Positions 51,291-60,442 are shown, counted from the first letter of the stretch. The stretch is 64,000 nt of DNA from Bacteroidota bacterium (GCA_026391075.1 JAPLES010000006.1:82173-146172); one strand, 5' to 3'. A program made the numbers and translations. Notes: generated by a model not told the origin, from the letters alone.

Positions 51291-51560
51291 ATGGCAAAGA
51301 AATCAGTAGAAGCTCGTCAGCGTAAAAGAGAAAGACTCGTAAAAAAGTATGCCGCTAAACGCGAAGAACTAAAAGCAGCAGGCGAATGGTTATTGTTGGA
51401 TAAACTTCCGAAGAATTCTTCGAAGGTTAGACTTCGCAACCGTTGCGCATTGACAGGAAGAGGAAGAGGGTATGTGCGTATGTTCGGTGTATCGCGTATC
51501 AAGTTCCGCGACCTGGCTACTGAAGGAAAAATTCCGGGAGTGACTAAATCATCTTGGTAG
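51291..51560 (+). CDS. rpsN: 30S ribosomal protein S14
   Basis: The 89-aa protein is the zinc-independent (C-) form: it has [28 protein letters not shown] without the CxxC pairs. [21 protein letters not shown] is the basic N-terminus that lies in 16S rRNA. It is the second gene of the partial spc operon, 58 bp after rplE. Confidence 0.96.
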   Translation: MAKKSVEARQRKRERLVKKYAAKREELKAAGEWLLLDKLPKNSSKVRLRNRCALTGRGRGYVRMFGVSRIKFRDLATEGKIPGVTKSSW

Positions 51561-51601
51561 AAACAATTTTAAATTAACTATTCACCATAACTATAGAAAT
51601 A

Positions 51602-52000
51602 ATGACTGATCCAATTTCAGATTATTTGACAAGATTAAGAAACGCTCAACAGGCAGGTCATCGCTTGGTGGAGATTCCTGCTTCGAAAATGAAAAAGAGA
51701 ATAACCGAGATTTTATACAATCACGGCTATATCCTCAAATACAAATTTGAAGATACCGAAGACAATCAAGGCGTAATCAAAATCGCTTTGAAGTATGATG
51801 CGGCTACTAAAACTCCTACTATTAAGAGTTTGGTTCGTATCTCGACTCCGGGATTGCGTCAATACAAAGGCAAATCAGAATTGCCACGCGTATTGAGCGG
51901 TTTGGGAATTGCAATTGTTTCTACTTCGAAAGGAGTAATGACAGAAAAAGAAGCAAGAACGCAGGGAATTGGCGGTGAAGTATTATGTGAAATTTTCTAA
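51602..52000 (+). CDS. rpsH: 30S ribosomal protein S8
   Basis: The 132-aa sequence begins TDPISDYLTRLRNAQQAGH and ends with the conserved ISTPGLR ... LPRVLSGLGIAIVSTSKGVMTEKEA ... GGEVLCEIF. S8 binds the central 16S domain and in other bacteria represses spc-operon translation; an S8 target before rplE is not obvious here. Confidence 0.96.
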   Translation: MTDPISDYLTRLRNAQQAGHRLVEIPASKMKKRITEILYNHGYILKYKFEDTEDNQGVIKIALKYDAATKTPTIKSLVRISTPGLRQYKGKSELPRVLSGLGIAIVSTSKGVMTEKEARTQGIGGEVLCEIF

Positions 52001-52034
52001 GAGCAATAAGTAATAACCATTAATACAATACAAT

Positions 52035-52592
52035 ATGTCACGTATAGGTAAAGCACCCATTGAACTTCCAAAGAATGTTACTGTAGAAGTAGCAGCTGGA
52101 AATATGGTGAAAGTGAAAGGACCAAAAGGAGAATTGTTTCAGGCAGTTGATCCGGATATCATAGTTAAAGTTGAAAACGGTACGTTGACCGTAACTCGCC
52201 CTACAGAGCAAAAAAGACACAAGGCACTTCATGGTACTTACCGTGCATTGTTGAGTAGCTTGGTTAAAGGAGTTTCCGATGGTTACAAATCTGAATTAGA
52301 ATTAGTAGGTGTAGGTTACCGTGCCGATGTAGCTAAACAAGTGCTTACACTTTCAGTAGGATACTCTCACCCGGTGGTGGTTTTATTGCCCACCGAAATT
52401 AAAGCATCTGCTAAACAAGATAAAGGACAAAATCCAATTGTAACTTTGGAATGCACCGATAAAGATTTGTTGGGTTTGGTTTGTGCTAAAATCCGCACAA
52501 TTCGTAAACCGGAACCATACAAGGGTAAGGGTATCAAATTTGTAGGCGAAATATTGAGAAGAAAAGCAGGTAAATCAGCCGCTAAGAAATAA
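52035..52592 (+). CDS. rplF: 50S ribosomal protein L6
   Basis: The 185-aa protein has SRIGKAPIELPKNVTVEV at the start and the family signature KPEPYKGKGIKFVGE near the C-terminus. A double L6 fold is indicated by ELVGVGYRADVAKQVLTLSVGYSHPV. It lies 34 bp after rpsH. Confidence 0.96.
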   Translation: MSRIGKAPIELPKNVTVEVAAGNMVKVKGPKGELFQAVDPDIIVKVENGTLTVTRPTEQKRHKALHGTYRALLSSLVKGVSDGYKSELELVGVGYRADVAKQVLTLSVGYSHPVVVLLPTEIKASAKQDKGQNPIVTLECTDKDLLGLVCAKIRTIRKPEPYKGKGIKFVGEILRRKAGKSAAKK

Positions 52593-52623
52593 TAATAAGT
52601 AGTTCATCGTAAAACCGAAAGTC

Positions 52624-52977
52624 ATGGCAGTAACTAAAGAAGCAAGAAGAAAAAAAATTAGAGGTCGTATTCGCAGTAAAATTACGGGTACGGCAGAGCG
52701 TCCACGTTTAGCAGTGTTTCGCAGCAACAGAGATATTTATGTTCAGCTAATTAATGATGCTGCCGGAAGTACTTTAGCTGCTGCCTCTACTCGCGATAAA
52801 GGTTTTACGCGTGTAGGAAACAAATCTGAGCAAGGTAAAAACGTTGGTGTTGCCATTGCTAAGAAAGCGGCAGAAAAAGGAATTTCTTCTGTAGTATTTG
52901 ACCGTGGCGGTTATTTATACCACGGCAGGGTGAAAGCATTGGCTGAAGGTGCACGTGAAGGCGGACTTAAATTTTAA
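52624..52977 (+). CDS. rplR: 50S ribosomal protein L18
   Basis: The 117-aa protein has the basic N-terminal [31 protein letters not shown] and the C-terminal [27 protein letters not shown]18 helps place 5S rRNA together with L5. It lies 31 bp after rplF. Confidence 0.96.
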   Translation: MAVTKEARRKKIRGRIRSKITGTAERPRLAVFRSNRDIYVQLINDAAGSTLAAASTRDKGFTRVGNKSEQGKNVGVAIAKKAAEKGISSVVFDRGGYLYHGRVKALAEGAREGGLKF

Positions 52978-53004
52978 TTTGATTATAAAGATTATACAAA
53001 CAAA

Positions 53005-53523
53005 ATGGCAAGACTCAACGTTCAAAAATTGAAAGCGAGCGAACTCGAATTGAAAGAGAAAGTGGTGAACATTCGCAGAGTAACTAAGGTTACTAAAGGA
53101 GGTCGTACTTTTACTTTTTCAGCAACAGTAGTTGTTGGTAACGGCAATGGCATTGTAGGCGAAGGACTAGGAAAAGCACGCGAAGTTCAGGAAGCAATTC
53201 AAAAAGGAATTGATGACGCTAAGAAAAACTTAGTGAGTGTTCCTGTTTTCAAAGGAACAATTCCTCACGTTCAGTTTGGTAAATTTGGTGCAGCACGAGT
53301 TATGCTTCGCCCGGCTTCTCACGGAACAGGCGTTATTGCCGGAGGTTCTATGCGTGCAGTATTAGAGAGCGTTGGTATTAAAGATGTGTTGGCAAAATCG
53401 CAAGGTGGTGCTAACCCGGCAAACGTTATCAAGGCAACTTTGGATGCGTTGAGCAAATTGCGCGACCCTTATACAGTTTCTAAGAACAGAGGAGTGGCAA
53501 TGGAAAAAGTTTTCAAAGGATAA
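53005..53523 (+). CDS. rpsE: 30S ribosomal protein S5
   Basis: The 172-aa protein has [38 protein letters not shown], the conserved double-stranded RNA-binding-like N-terminal domain, and [39 protein letters not shown]5 takes part in decoding accuracy. It lies 27 bp after rplR. Confidence 0.96.
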   Translation: MARLNVQKLKASELELKEKVVNIRRVTKVTKGGRTFTFSATVVVGNGNGIVGEGLGKAREVQEAIQKGIDDAKKNLVSVPVFKGTIPHVQFGKFGAARVMLRPASHGTGVIAGGSMRAVLESVGIKDVLAKSQGGANPANVIKATLDALSKLRDPYTVSKNRGVAMEKVFKG

Positions 53524-53553
53524 TTTTAAAGACGTCAGATAAATTCAAATACA

Positions 53554-53733
53554 ATGGCAAAGGTTAGAGTTACAAAAACAAAGAGCACCATCGAAAAAGA
53601 TGAGCGTCAAAAAAGAACTATCAGAGCGTTAGGACTGAACAAAATCAGTTCAAGCAATGAATTGGAAAACACTCCCGCAGTAGCCGGAATGATTCGCAAA
53701 GTTCTGCATTTAATTAAGGTAGAAAATATTTAA
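53554..53733 (+). CDS. rpmD: 50S ribosomal protein L30
   Basis: This 59-aa gene is shorter than ordinary ORF cut-offs. From ATG 53554 it reads MAKVRVTKTKSTIEKDERQK, continues TIRALGLNKISSSNELENTP, and ends RKVLHLIKVENI at TAA 53731. The RALGL and VLHLIKVE segments are conserved L30 positions, and its place between rpsE and rplO is the standard one. Confidence 0.95.
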   Translation: MAKVRVTKTKSTIEKDERQKRTIRALGLNKISSSNELENTPAVAGMIRKVLHLIKVENI

Positions 53734-53764
53734 TTGTTTAAAGACAACGGTAAATACAATTACA

Positions 53765-54220
53765 ATGGAATTACATAATCTAACACCTGCAAAAGGTTCA
53801 ATAGGAAGAGCGAAAAAAAGATTAGGAAGAGGACAAGGCTCTACCGATGGTGGAACTTCTTCAAGAGGTCACAAAGGTGCGAAGTCACGTTCGGGCTATA
53901 CCCAGAAACTTGGATTTGAAGGAGGTCAAATGCCTTTACAAAGAAGAATGCCGAAAGTAGGGTTCAAAAATTTCCATCGTGTATCTTTCGTTGGATTGAA
54001 TCTTGAAAAAATTCAGCACTTGATTGACAATCGTGGATTGACAGAAGTAACTGTAGAAGGATTGCGCGAAAACGGATTGTTAGGCAAAACCAAATTGGTA
54101 AAAATACTTGCCAGCGGTGAATTGAAAACCAAAGTGAACGTTTCTGTTCATGCCATCAGCGAAGCTGCAAAGGCAAAAATTGAAGCACTAGGGGGAACAG
54201 TAACCATTGCGAAATACTAA
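53765..54220 (+). CDS. rplO: 50S ribosomal protein L15
   Basis: The 151-aa sequence begins ELHNLTPAKGSIGRAKKRLGRGQGSTDGGTSSRGHKG, a basic extension in 23S rRNA, followed by GFEGGQMPLQRRMPKVGFKN and a C-terminal globular domain ending EALGGTVTIAKY. A hairpin terminator follows, before secY. Confidence 0.96.
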   Translation: MELHNLTPAKGSIGRAKKRLGRGQGSTDGGTSSRGHKGAKSRSGYTQKLGFEGGQMPLQRRMPKVGFKNFHRVSFVGLNLEKIQHLIDNRGLTEVTVEGLRENGLLGKTKLVKILASGELKTKVNVSVHAISEAAKAKIEALGGTVTIAKY

Positions 54221-54238
54221 TTCTAAAAAAATGGAGAG

Positions 54239-54262
54239 TCCCGATTTGTTATCGGGATTTTT
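54239..54262 (+). terminator. Terminator-like hairpin between rplO and secY (R4 arms)
   Basis: TCCCGAT (54239-54245) and ATCGGGA (54251-54257) with loop TTGTT, then TTTTT. The 7-bp arms match the R4 palindrome at 13594-13611. As it lies inside the operon it would lower secY and map relative to the ribosomal genes, or be a repeat that happens to terminate. Confidence 0.65.
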
Positions 54263-54310
54263 CAATTAGCATTGCTCCCAGACCTTTTTTAAAAAACAGA
54301 ATATAACCGG

Positions 54311-55663
54311 ATGAAACTTTTTCAGAAATTAAGAGAGATATGGAGCATAGAAGAGTTGCGTTCACGCATCCTTCTCACTCTCGGCTTAGTGCTTATTTAC
54401 CGTTTAGGAACTTATATCACACTTCCGGGAATTGACCCAACGGCACTTGATAATGTGAAGTCGCAGGGGGCTAGCGGTATACTAGGACTTGTTAACTTAT
54501 TTGCCGGAGGTGCGTTTGCACGTGCTTCGGTTTTTGCGTTAGGAATTATGCCTTATATCTCGGCATCTATTGCTATTCAATTATTGACACTTGCAATTCC
54601 ATATTTTCAGAAATTGCAAAAGGAAGGAGAAAGCGGTAGAAGAGAATTGAACCAATGGACGCGCATCTTAACTATTGCTGTTACTGCTTTTCAGGGAGCG
54701 GGCTATGTTGTTTATTTACGCAATGCAGATGCGGCTGCGGTTCTCCCGAATCTGTCTCCGTTCTTGTTTTCAATTTCAACCATCGTTACCCTCACAGCAG
54801 GAACGTTGTTTGTCATGTGGATGGGAGAAAAAATTACCGATAAAGGAATTGGCAATGGAATTTCACTGATTATTATGGTAGGAATCTTGGCACGTTTCCC
54901 TTCTTCTATACTCGAAGAGTTTTCTTCGCGTATTGTAAAAGGAGGAGTTATGTCATTTGTTATTGAGATTGCATTTTTAGTAGTGGTTATTGGGGCCTGT
55001 ATTCTTCTTATTCAGGGAACGCGTAGAATTCCGGTTCAGTATGCAAAAAGAAATATTGTACAAGGCGGCAAAATGATGCAAGCGGGTGGCATGCGTCAAT
55101 ATCTTCCTTTGAAATTAAATGCATCGGGAGTTATGCCTATCATCTTTGCACAAGCAATCATGTTCCTTCCAGCAACGGTCGCTCAGTTTATTCCGGGCTT
55201 CGACCGCAACGGAAGTTTTTTGATTGCGTTCAATGATATTACTTCATTGGCGTACAACTTAACTTACTTTCTTCTCATTGTGGCGTTCACTTATTTCTAT
55301 ACTGCGTTGATTGTAAATCCTACCCAAATTGCTGACGATTTGAAGCGTAACAGTGGATTTATTCCAGGAGTAAAACCCGGCAAGAAGACGGAAGAATTCA
55401 TTGATGCTGTTATTTCAAGAATCACCTTGCCCGGTGCAATATTTTTAGGATTCGTAGCTATTATGCCAGCCATTGTTATGTTGTTTGATGTGAACCGCAG
55501 CTTTGCACTTTTCTTTGGAGGCAGTTCAATTCTTATTATGGTTGGCGTGGTGCTTGATACTTTAGCAACTATTGAAACGTATTTGTTGAACCGCCATTAC
55601 GATGGTCTTACTTCTTCGGGAAGAATTAAGGGAAGACAAGGTATGGCAACTGCCAGCATGTAA
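54311..55663 (+). CDS. secY: Protein translocase subunit SecY
   Basis: Ten hydrophobic segments over 450 residues form the core of the Sec channel. RILLTLGLVLIYRLGTYITLPGID, NLFAGGAFARASVFALGIMPYI, GNGISLIIMVGI and KLNASGVMPIIFAQAI are family-conserved. The C-terminal cytoplasmic loop RGRxx-type GRIKGRQGMATAS is present. Terminator hairpins lie on both sides (54239-54262 and 55671-55703). Confidence 0.97.
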   Translation: MKLFQKLREIWSIEELRSRILLTLGLVLIYRLGTYITLPGIDPTALDNVKSQGASGILGLVNLFAGGAFARASVFALGIMPYISASIAIQLLTLAIPYFQKLQKEGESGRRELNQWTRILTIAVTAFQGAGYVVYLRNADAAAVLPNLSPFLFSISTIVTLTAGTLFVMWMGEKITDKGIGNGISLIIMVGILARFPSSILEEFSSRIVKGGVMSFVIEIAFLVVVIGACILLIQGTRRIPVQYAKRNIVQGGKMMQAGGMRQYLPLKLNASGVMPIIFAQAIMFLPATVAQFIPGFDRNGSFLIAFNDITSLAYNLTYFLLIVAFTYFYTALIVNPTQIADDLKRNSGFIPGVKPGKKTEEFIDAVISRITLPGAIFLGFVAIMPAIVMLFDVNRSFALFFGGSSILIMVGVVLDTLATIETYLLNRHYDGLTSSGRIKGRQGMATASM

Positions 55664-55670
55664 GAAAAAG

Positions 55671-55703
55671 AAAAACCCTTCTCCAAAACGAGAAGGGTTT
55701 TTT
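55671..55703 (+). terminator. Intrinsic terminator after secY
   Basis: AAAAACCCTTCTC (55671-55683) and GAGAAGGGTTTTT (55690-55702) form a 13-bp stem with loop CAAAAC, with six T from 55698. Map starts 33 bp further, so map needs read-through or its own promoter; none is obvious in that short gap. Confidence 0.85.
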
Positions 55704-55735
55704 GTTACTATTGAAAATCAACTATTGAGGCAACG

Positions 55736-56536
55736 ATGGCAATCAAAATAAAAACACAGGCGGAGATTGAATTGATTCGGAAAAGTTCCGATGTGCTTTC
55801 GCGGGTGATGGGAGAAATTGCCAAAGCAGTTAGAGCAGGAACAAACGGATTAGCTCTTGATAAATTAGCCGAAGAGTTTATAGCTGACCATGGTGGCACT
55901 CCTTCTTTTAAAGGGTATCAGCGTTTTCCTGCAGCACTTTGTATTTCGGTGAATGATGAAGTGGTGCATGGTATTCCTACAGCTAAAGAATATAAAGATG
56001 GAGATATTATTTCGGTGGACTGTGGTGTTTTTCTGAACGGCTATCATGGCGATATGGCTTATACTTTTGGTATAGGAAATGTGAAATCCGAAACGTTGAA
56101 GTTGATGCAAGTGACGAAAGAGTCTCTATATTTAGGAATTCAATTTGCTGTTGTAGGAAAACGCACAGGCGATATTGGTTTTGCGGTGCAGGATTTTTGT
56201 GAGCGACAAAATCCTTATAAATGTGTGCGCGAATTAGTGGGGCACGGAGTTGGAAAAACTTTGCACGAAGACCCGCAGGTGCCTAACTACGGAAGAAAAG
56301 GAGATGGGGCAAAGTTACCGGAGAATTGTGTGATTGCTATTGAGCCCATGGTGAATTTAGGCAAGCGCGAAGTTTACACCAAACGAGATAACTGGACCAT
56401 TGCTACACAAGACGGCACACCATCTGTTCACTTTGAGCATACGGTTGTTGTGAAATCCGGCAAGGCAGAAATACTTACCACTTTTGATTTTATAGAAGAT
56501 GCTGTAAATGCCAATGCAGAGCTAGTGAAGGTGTAG
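55736..56536 (+). CDS. map: Methionine aminopeptidase, type I
   Basis: It removes the initiator Met from nascent proteins. Metal ligands are in SVDCGVFLNGYHGDMAYTF (two Asp), ELVGHGVGKTLHEDP (His) and the later AIEPM (Glu) and FEHTVVV (Glu). At 266 residues without an N-terminal SH3 or zinc extension it is the short bacterial type Ia. It is the last gene of the usual spc set here; infA, rpmJ, rpsM, rpsK, rpsD, rpoA and rplQ do not follow. Confidence 0.96.
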   Translation: MAIKIKTQAEIELIRKSSDVLSRVMGEIAKAVRAGTNGLALDKLAEEFIADHGGTPSFKGYQRFPAALCISVNDEVVHGIPTAKEYKDGDIISVDCGVFLNGYHGDMAYTFGIGNVKSETLKLMQVTKESLYLGIQFAVVGKRTGDIGFAVQDFCERQNPYKCVRELVGHGVGKTLHEDPQVPNYGRKGDGAKLPENCVIAIEPMVNLGKREVYTKRDNWTIATQDGTPSVHFEHTVVVKSGKAEILTTFDFIEDAVNANAELVKV

Positions 56537-56551
56537 GTGTTTAAATAGAGC

Positions 56552-56612
56552 TGTCACGCTGAGCTTGTCGAAGCGTATTAGTTCAGTATCCTTCGACAAG
56601 CTCAGGATGACA
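56552..56612. repeat. R1 repeat copy with CTGAGCTTGTCGAAG / CTTCGACAAGCTCAG arms
   Basis: GCTGAGCTTGTCGAAG and CTTCGACAAGCTCAG are perfect inverted arms 20 bp apart, bounded by TGTCACGC and GGATGACA. It is the complete version of the element at 32529-32578. Read as protein it gives SFDKLRMT, which explains a spurious 5' extension of the next ORF. Confidence 0.85.
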
Positions 56613-56639
56613 TTTCTCTTTTTCTTCCAAAAATATTTC

Positions 56640-58058
56640 ATGCAAAAAATATTTCGTTGGGTTTTTATTTCACTCGCAACTCTTGCGGTGTTGCTGCTTT
56701 TCATTGGAGTCGTTTGTTTCAAAACCCTGGACAAAACACCTTACGAGCAAACTGAATTTTATAAAAAAGAACTTGGTGCGATTGATTCAATCGCAGAAAT
56801 AAAAAATCCAAATTCTGATTCAGCTGTTCAGGTGGGTTGGGCACGTGTTAATCTTCTTCCGCCATTTACAACCCCTATCGCAATTGACGCGCACCGGGGC
56901 GGAAAACATTTTGAGGGTGTGCATGATTCTATTTATGTGCGTGCCTTTGTTTTTAAACAGGGCAATCAAAAAATTGCTTTCATTTCTGCTGACCTGTTGA
57001 TTATTCCTCCAACGGTATCAAAACTGTTCGACACTATTTTAAAGCAGGAAGGATTTGATGCTTCGAATATTTTTTTCACGGCTACGCACACACATACAAG
57101 CGTTGGTGCGTGGTATCAAAGTTATGTAGGAGAAATTTTTGCGGGCAAATACGATGAGCGTGTTCCAAAATTTATTGCGGCTCAAATTTCAAAAGCCATC
57201 AAAGAGGCAGAGAAGAATTGTTCAGTTGCTAAAATAGGGTATGCTGCTTTTCCTACGCGCAAAATGGTTTTCAATCGTCTGGTTACACAAATGGCGCATT
57301 TGCCCGATTCGCTTGGAACAGTGGATTCAATGTTGCGCATTGTGAAAATTGAAAAAGAAAACGGAGAGCGAGCAAGCATCATCACGTTCGCAGCGCACAA
57401 TACGGTGTTTCACGAAAACCTGATGAAACTTTCTGCCGATTGGTGTGGTTTGGTGATGAAGAAGTTGAACGAGAGCGGGAAAATAAATTTCAGTTCGTTT
57501 AGTGCAGGTGCTGTGGGAAGCCACGGTCCGTTTGAGTTTTCGAAAGAGCAGGAAACGGAAGCCAAATACATGGCTGATGGAATTGCGAAAATCGTTTTAC
57601 AAAATTTCGACAGTATTAAAACGGAATTTGTTTACCGGATGCGCATGATTCATTTGCCTTTGTATTTGCGCGAATCAAATTTGAGAGTAACCGAAAACAT
57701 AGTTGTTCGCCCCGGGCTTTTTAAAAAATTACTTGGCGATGAAAATTCGTTCATCAACACGTTTCAAATAGGCAATGTGTTTTTTGCCGGCATGCCTTGC
57801 GATTACAGTGGCGAGTTGGTGAACGAAATGGATTCGGTAGCAAACAGAAAAAACTTGAATCTGGTGGTCACCAGTTTCAATGGTGGTTACATTGGTTATA
57901 TCACGCATAGTAAAAGATATTTACTAAACACTTACGAAACCAAAACCATGGGTTGGTTTGGTTATAGAAATGGAAATTATATGAATGAGGTGGTGATGAG
58001 GATGATGAAGCTTTCATTTACGCAGGGTTCGAAAAGAAACCCTGTTGAGACAAAATAA
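56640..58058 (+). CDS. Neutral/alkaline ceramidase-family protein
   Basis: From ATG 56640 the 472-aa product has a signal anchor (MQKIFRWVFISLATLAVLLL) then a ceramidase N-domain-like sequence: VGWARVNLLPPFTTPIAIDAHRGGKHFEGVHD, IAFISADLLIIPP, FFTATHTHTSVGAWYQ (a metal-binding His-x-His pair) and the later SAGAVGSHGPFEFS. Its closest known class is secreted neutral ceramidase, which cuts the amide of ceramide; a related amidase is possible. The C-terminal Ig-like domain of full ceramidases is absent or short. The 25 residues upstream of this ATG derive from the R1 repeat. Confidence 0.75.
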   Translation: MQKIFRWVFISLATLAVLLLFIGVVCFKTLDKTPYEQTEFYKKELGAIDSIAEIKNPNSDSAVQVGWARVNLLPPFTTPIAIDAHRGGKHFEGVHDSIYVRAFVFKQGNQKIAFISADLLIIPPTVSKLFDTILKQEGFDASNIFFTATHTHTSVGAWYQSYVGEIFAGKYDERVPKFIAAQISKAIKEAEKNCSVAKIGYAAFPTRKMVFNRLVTQMAHLPDSLGTVDSMLRIVKIEKENGERASIITFAAHNTVFHENLMKLSADWCGLVMKKLNESGKINFSSFSAGAVGSHGPFEFSKEQETEAKYMADGIAKIVLQNFDSIKTEFVYRMRMIHLPLYLRESNLRVTENIVVRPGLFKKLLGDENSFINTFQIGNVFFAGMPCDYSGELVNEMDSVANRKNLNLVVTSFNGGYIGYITHSKRYLLNTYETKTMGWFGYRNGNYMNEVVMRMMKLSFTQGSKRNPVETK

Positions 58059-58060
58059 AA

Positions 58061-59788
58061 CTACAACTCCGAAATTTGTTTCTGTAAAAATGTGGTGAGT
58101 TCGGTTATGTAAGGTTTCGAGAAATCAAATTTTGCTCCTAGTGTTTCGTAAAAAACAGGAATTGATTTGGTGTAACCGAGTTGAAGTGCTTTCTTATAAT
58201 TTGCAATAGCTGTTTTGCGGTCGTTGATAAACAAACGCCACAAGGCAATGGAACCAAGTTCTGCAAAAGCATATTCTATATAGTAGAACGGCACAATGTA
58301 GAAATGCAAAATGTTTTGGTAGCTCGTTTCCTGAAAATCTTCTGAGCCGGTCCAATCAATATTTGCGGCAGTAAATTTTTTAACCAGTTCAAACCACTTT
58401 GCTCGTCTCTCCTCTTTTGTATGTGTTGGATTGTTGTAAAGCCAAAACTGAAACGCATCGCCTAAACAGGTTTTTGAAAGCACTCCCAAAATATACTGCA
58501 AATGATTTTTTCGCGCACGTTTTAAATCATCAGTATCGGCATAAAAAATATCCCAGTGCTGCATAGTCATCAACTCCATTCCCATAGAAGCCACTTCTGC
58601 AACTTCAGAAGTGGTTGCTTTAAACACCTGCAGTTCTAAATCGTGTGTAAGGAAAGTATGCACCGCATGACCGCCTTCGTGCACCATAATAATTAAGTCC
58701 TGTTCTGAATTTGTGGAGTTCATGAAAATAAAGGGTACGCCTATTTCATCCATGCCCATGTTATAACCACCATTGCTTTTATGCATGCGCGAATCGAGGT
58801 CGAGATATTTCATCTGCTTCATAATTTCAATACGCTCGCCAAAATAAGGATCGAGATGATTGAAACAGTCAATGGTTTTTTGAATGAGTTCGTCTGTGTT
58901 ATTGCATGGTTTGAGTGCAGGCTTACCACTTGTATCTACCTCTTTGTCCCATAATTTTAGCGACTCGTACCCCAATAATTTTTTGCGCTCTTCTGAAAGT
59001 TGATGAACCAATGGCATAATAACTTCCTCAACCGATTCATGAAACTGAAGACAGTCTGCCGGTGTGTAATCAAATCTGCCTAGCTCTTCAAAACGGAACT
59101 CGATATAATTTTCAAAGCCGGCAGTCAATGCAATTTGATGACGCAGACGAATCAAGTCGCTTAGCAAATCATCGAGCTTATCGGCATCCTGTAATTTTCT
59201 TTCGGTAATCAATTTGAAAACTTCTTCACGCTCTGCGCGATTAGTGCTGCGCATAAAACTTTCTGCCTGTTTAATGGTGAGTTCGTTTCCTTTGTAATGC
59301 ATGCTTTGCGCACCCATTAGTTGGTCATAACCATTTTGCTTCACCTGCATTTCTGTAGTAAGCGGAATATTTTCTTCGCGAAAAAGCGCCACCGATTTTT
59401 TAATTCTGCGAATGGTGGTGAAAAATAAATTAGGATCTAATTCTTCTACAAAAGGACAGTCAACAAATTTCTGTTTCAATTGCTGGTCAGCCACAGACAT
59501 TTTAGGATAAACGTTTGCGTATAGATTGATTAAATCTGCTTTTGCTTTTTCATCGCTAGTATCAATGGTGGTGCGCACATATATCCAACGACCATGCTCG
59601 CTTAGTGCACCATCTAGTTCGCTGCTATCGCGCAACCATTTGCGCAAATCTGCCACCGAATTTATTTCGCGGCTTTGTAAATTGTTATAGTATGGCTCTG
59701 TAATTTCCCACGAAACAGGTTCAAAATCTTCGGATAAAAAAATTCTTTGTTTCCGTTTCGGAATTTCAACTGCTGCAACTTCACTCAT
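58061..59788 (-). CDS. M3-family oligoendopeptidase
   Basis: The zinc motif HEGGH is in LIIMVHEGGHAVHTFL, near residue 370, and TSEVAEVASMGMELM has the third ligand Glu about 25 residues later. IEYRFEELGRFDYT and FNHLDPYFGER also fit the M3B (PepF-like) group. At 575 residues it is standard. It degrades medium-length peptides in the cytoplasm. The DUF5606 gene precedes it by 4 bp on the minus strand. Confidence 0.92.
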   Translation of the reverse strand: MSEVAAVEIPKRKQRIFLSEDFEPVSWEITEPYYNNLQSREINSVADLRKWLRDSSELDGALSEHGRWIYVRTTIDTSDEKAKADLINLYANVYPKMSVADQQLKQKFVDCPFVEELDPNLFFTTIRRIKKSVALFREENIPLTTEMQVKQNGYDQLMGAQSMHYKGNELTIKQAESFMRSTNRAEREEVFKLITERKLQDADKLDDLLSDLIRLRHQIALTAGFENYIEFRFEELGRFDYTPADCLQFHESVEEVIMPLVHQLSEERKKLLGYESLKLWDKEVDTSGKPALKPCNNTDELIQKTIDCFNHLDPYFGERIEIMKQMKYLDLDSRMHKSNGGYNMGMDEIGVPFIFMNSTNSEQDLIIMVHEGGHAVHTFLTHDLELQVFKATTSEVAEVASMGMELMTMQHWDIFYADTDDLKRARKNHLQYILGVLSKTCLGDAFQFWLYNNPTHTKEERRAKWFELVKKFTAANIDWTGSEDFQETSYQNILHFYIVPFYYIEYAFAELGSIALWRLFINDRKTAIANYKKALQLGYTKSIPVFYETLGAKFDFSKPYITELTTFLQKQISEL

Positions 59789-59792
59789 AATA

Positions 59793-60338
59793 CTACGATG
59801 CTTTGCGCGGTGTGGTAATCTTTTTTACAGGAGCGGGTTTGGTATGCGCCTTGGTGGAATGGTCAACCTTGTTGGTTGTTTTGGGTTTGCTTTCCTTTTT
59901 AGTATCACCAGAAAGTTCTTCTTTACCTTCTTCGCTTACTGCTTTTTCGGCAGTTAATTCCTCAATCAAATTTTTTGAATTGAGTAGTGTGTACCACTTC
60001 GCTAATTTTTTCATGTCGCTTACGTGTACTCTTTCTTTGTCGTAAGTAGGCAATACCACTTCGAGCCATGCTTTTAAAGCCGCTTCATTTTTTACATCGG
60101 GAACCGGAGTAGCCTCTTCATTTTTTTTGATGGAAGCCAATACTTCTTTTAGAGTTGCAGGTTCATCGGTAGTGTAAAGTGTTATATCGTTCAGTGTAGA
60201 AAACAAATTTGTTCTACCCGAAACGAATTGCGTTTTGTCGTCTACCATTGAAGTAAGAATTAATCCATCGGCTCTGCGGCCGACAATTTTGAATAAGCCC
60301 GGCATGCCGCTTATTCCTGTAATTTCTGATAAGTCCAT
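59793..60338 (-). CDS. DUF5606 protein
   Basis: The N-terminal 125 residues (MDLSEITGISGMPGLFKIVG to KWYTLLNSKNL) match DUF5606, a conserved Bacteroidota family of unknown function. An acidic-basic low-complexity tail (EELSGDTKKESKPKTTNKVD and PAPVKKITTPRKAS) follows. It lies 4 bp upstream of the oligoendopeptidase and is likely cotranscribed. It has no signal peptide, so it is cytoplasmic. Confidence 0.85.
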   Translation of the reverse strand: MDLSEITGISGMPGLFKIVGRRADGLILTSMVDDKTQFVSGRTNLFSTLNDITLYTTDEPATLKEVLASIKKNEEATPVPDVKNEAALKAWLEVVLPTYDKERVHVSDMKKLAKWYTLLNSKNLIEELTAEKAVSEEGKEELSGDTKKESKPKTTNKVDHSTKAHTKPAPVKKITTPRKAS

Positions 60339-60408
60339 ATTGATTTTTTAGGGAGGCTAAAATAGAAACTTAGCGTAAAGTATTGCAGTGAAGGTTAAGG
60401 GAGAAAAT

Positions 60409-60442
60409 AAAAAAGCTTCTGATTTTTTAAAACCTCAGAAGC
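60409..60442 (-). terminator. Terminator of the M16 protease gene
   Basis: On the minus strand GCTTCTGA (60442-60435) pairs with TCAGAAGC (60422-60415) around GGTTTTAAAAAA, followed by TTTTTTATT. It lies 48 bp after the M16 stop codon and before the DUF5606 gene. Confidence 0.85.

Noticed and set aside
56565-56639. An N-terminal extension of the ceramidase-like ORF with SFDKLRMT
   Set aside because: It is translated R1 repeat DNA; the signal anchor begins at ATG 56640.
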